A stretch of 12,341 nucleotides of DNA from JADJEI01 sp035328465 (lineage in GTDB: Bacteria; Bacteroidota; Ignavibacteria; Ignavibacteriales; Ignavibacteriaceae), in the NCBI GenBank assembly GCA_035328465.1, contig DAOLIQ010000092.1, forward strand, positions 1 through 12,341, in the 5' to 3' direction. Below, piece after piece: positions 12,288 through 12,341 of the stretch. The position numbers and the translations under genes are program-made. The notes below the pieces were generated by a model. That model was not told the DNA's origin. It saw nothing but the letters and a program-made list of their open reading frames with translations, and ran no database searches. Each line of letters starts with the position of its first letter. The first letter of the stretch is position 1.

Positions 12288-12341
12288 TGACCCCAAGGGG
12301 ATTTGAACCCCTGTTACAGCCGTGAAAGGGCTATGTCCTAA
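12288..12341 (-). tRNA. tRNA-Glu (UUC), 3' part, cut by the window edge
   Basis: The minus strand gives the T arm AGGGG-TTCAAAT-CCCCT, the acceptor 3' strand TGGGGTC and the discriminator A. CCA is not encoded. The anticodon loop is CTTTCAC with anticodon TTC (plus 12324-12326), in a 5-bp stem (TAGCC/GGCTG, one G-T pair). The D arm and 5' acceptor lie outside the window. The bases match bacterial tRNA-Glu closely. Its 3' end faces the integrase, so it is the probable attB/attL site. Confidence 0.92.

Overview
The window is AT-rich (roughly one third G+C by eye, not computed) and reads as the integrase-proximal part of an integrated mobile element next to a tRNA-Glu(UUC) gene. A-rich leaders with weak or absent Shine-Dalgarno signals on several genes, alongside a few good ones, and the style of the proteins fit the Bacteroidota/Chlorobiota/Ignavibacteriota side of bacteria. 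No gene here fixes the taxon.

Right edge (about 12.34-11.1 kb): the 3' part of tRNA-Glu on the minus strand, its terminator hairpin, a short leader with repeated CACTAAGCA motifs, and a complete tyrosine integrase with all catalytic residues. This is the usual arrangement of a tRNA-integrating island. The partner attachment site is not in the window.

Replication module (about 10.9-6.76 kb), all minus strand: an unknown 119-aa protein, a 96-aa DUF5659-like protein overlapping an 886-aa primase-helicase fusion (CHC2 zinc finger, Toprim, SF3-type AAA+ helicase), then a 347-bp gene-free stretch full of ACCCTGG and TATGGTTT motifs. Three of these motifs repeat at exactly 19 bp, and an A+T-rich tract lies beside them. 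I read this stretch as a replication origin. A 99-aa helix-turn-helix protein with a strong ribosome binding site is transcribed out of it. No capsid, packaging or relaxase gene is visible, so a phage-satellite-like or replicating integrative element fits best.

Cargo (about 6.76-0.01 kb): two divergent gene pairs, each around a gene-free region of about 350 bp. One pair is an LRR protein (followed by a short protein that recalls UDG-like families) opposite a papain-fold/C39-like peptidase. The other is a HEPN/DUF5677-like helical protein opposite a membrane TPR protein. Both divergent regions carry the same element of about 60 bp in the same orientation and at similar distances from the flanking starts. 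Between the pairs lie a protein with four identical-spacing zinc ribbons and a small plus-strand unit: a possible 34-aa ORF, a well-supported 19-aa amphipathic peptide ORF, and terminator hairpins. A 72-codon open frame without a start, after the TPR gene, looks like a gene remnant.

How they may work together: integrase, primase-helicase, origin and HTH regulator would maintain the element. The cargo (protease-like, LRR, zinc-ribbon, HEPN-like and TPR proteins) has the look of accessory or defence genes, but that role is inference.
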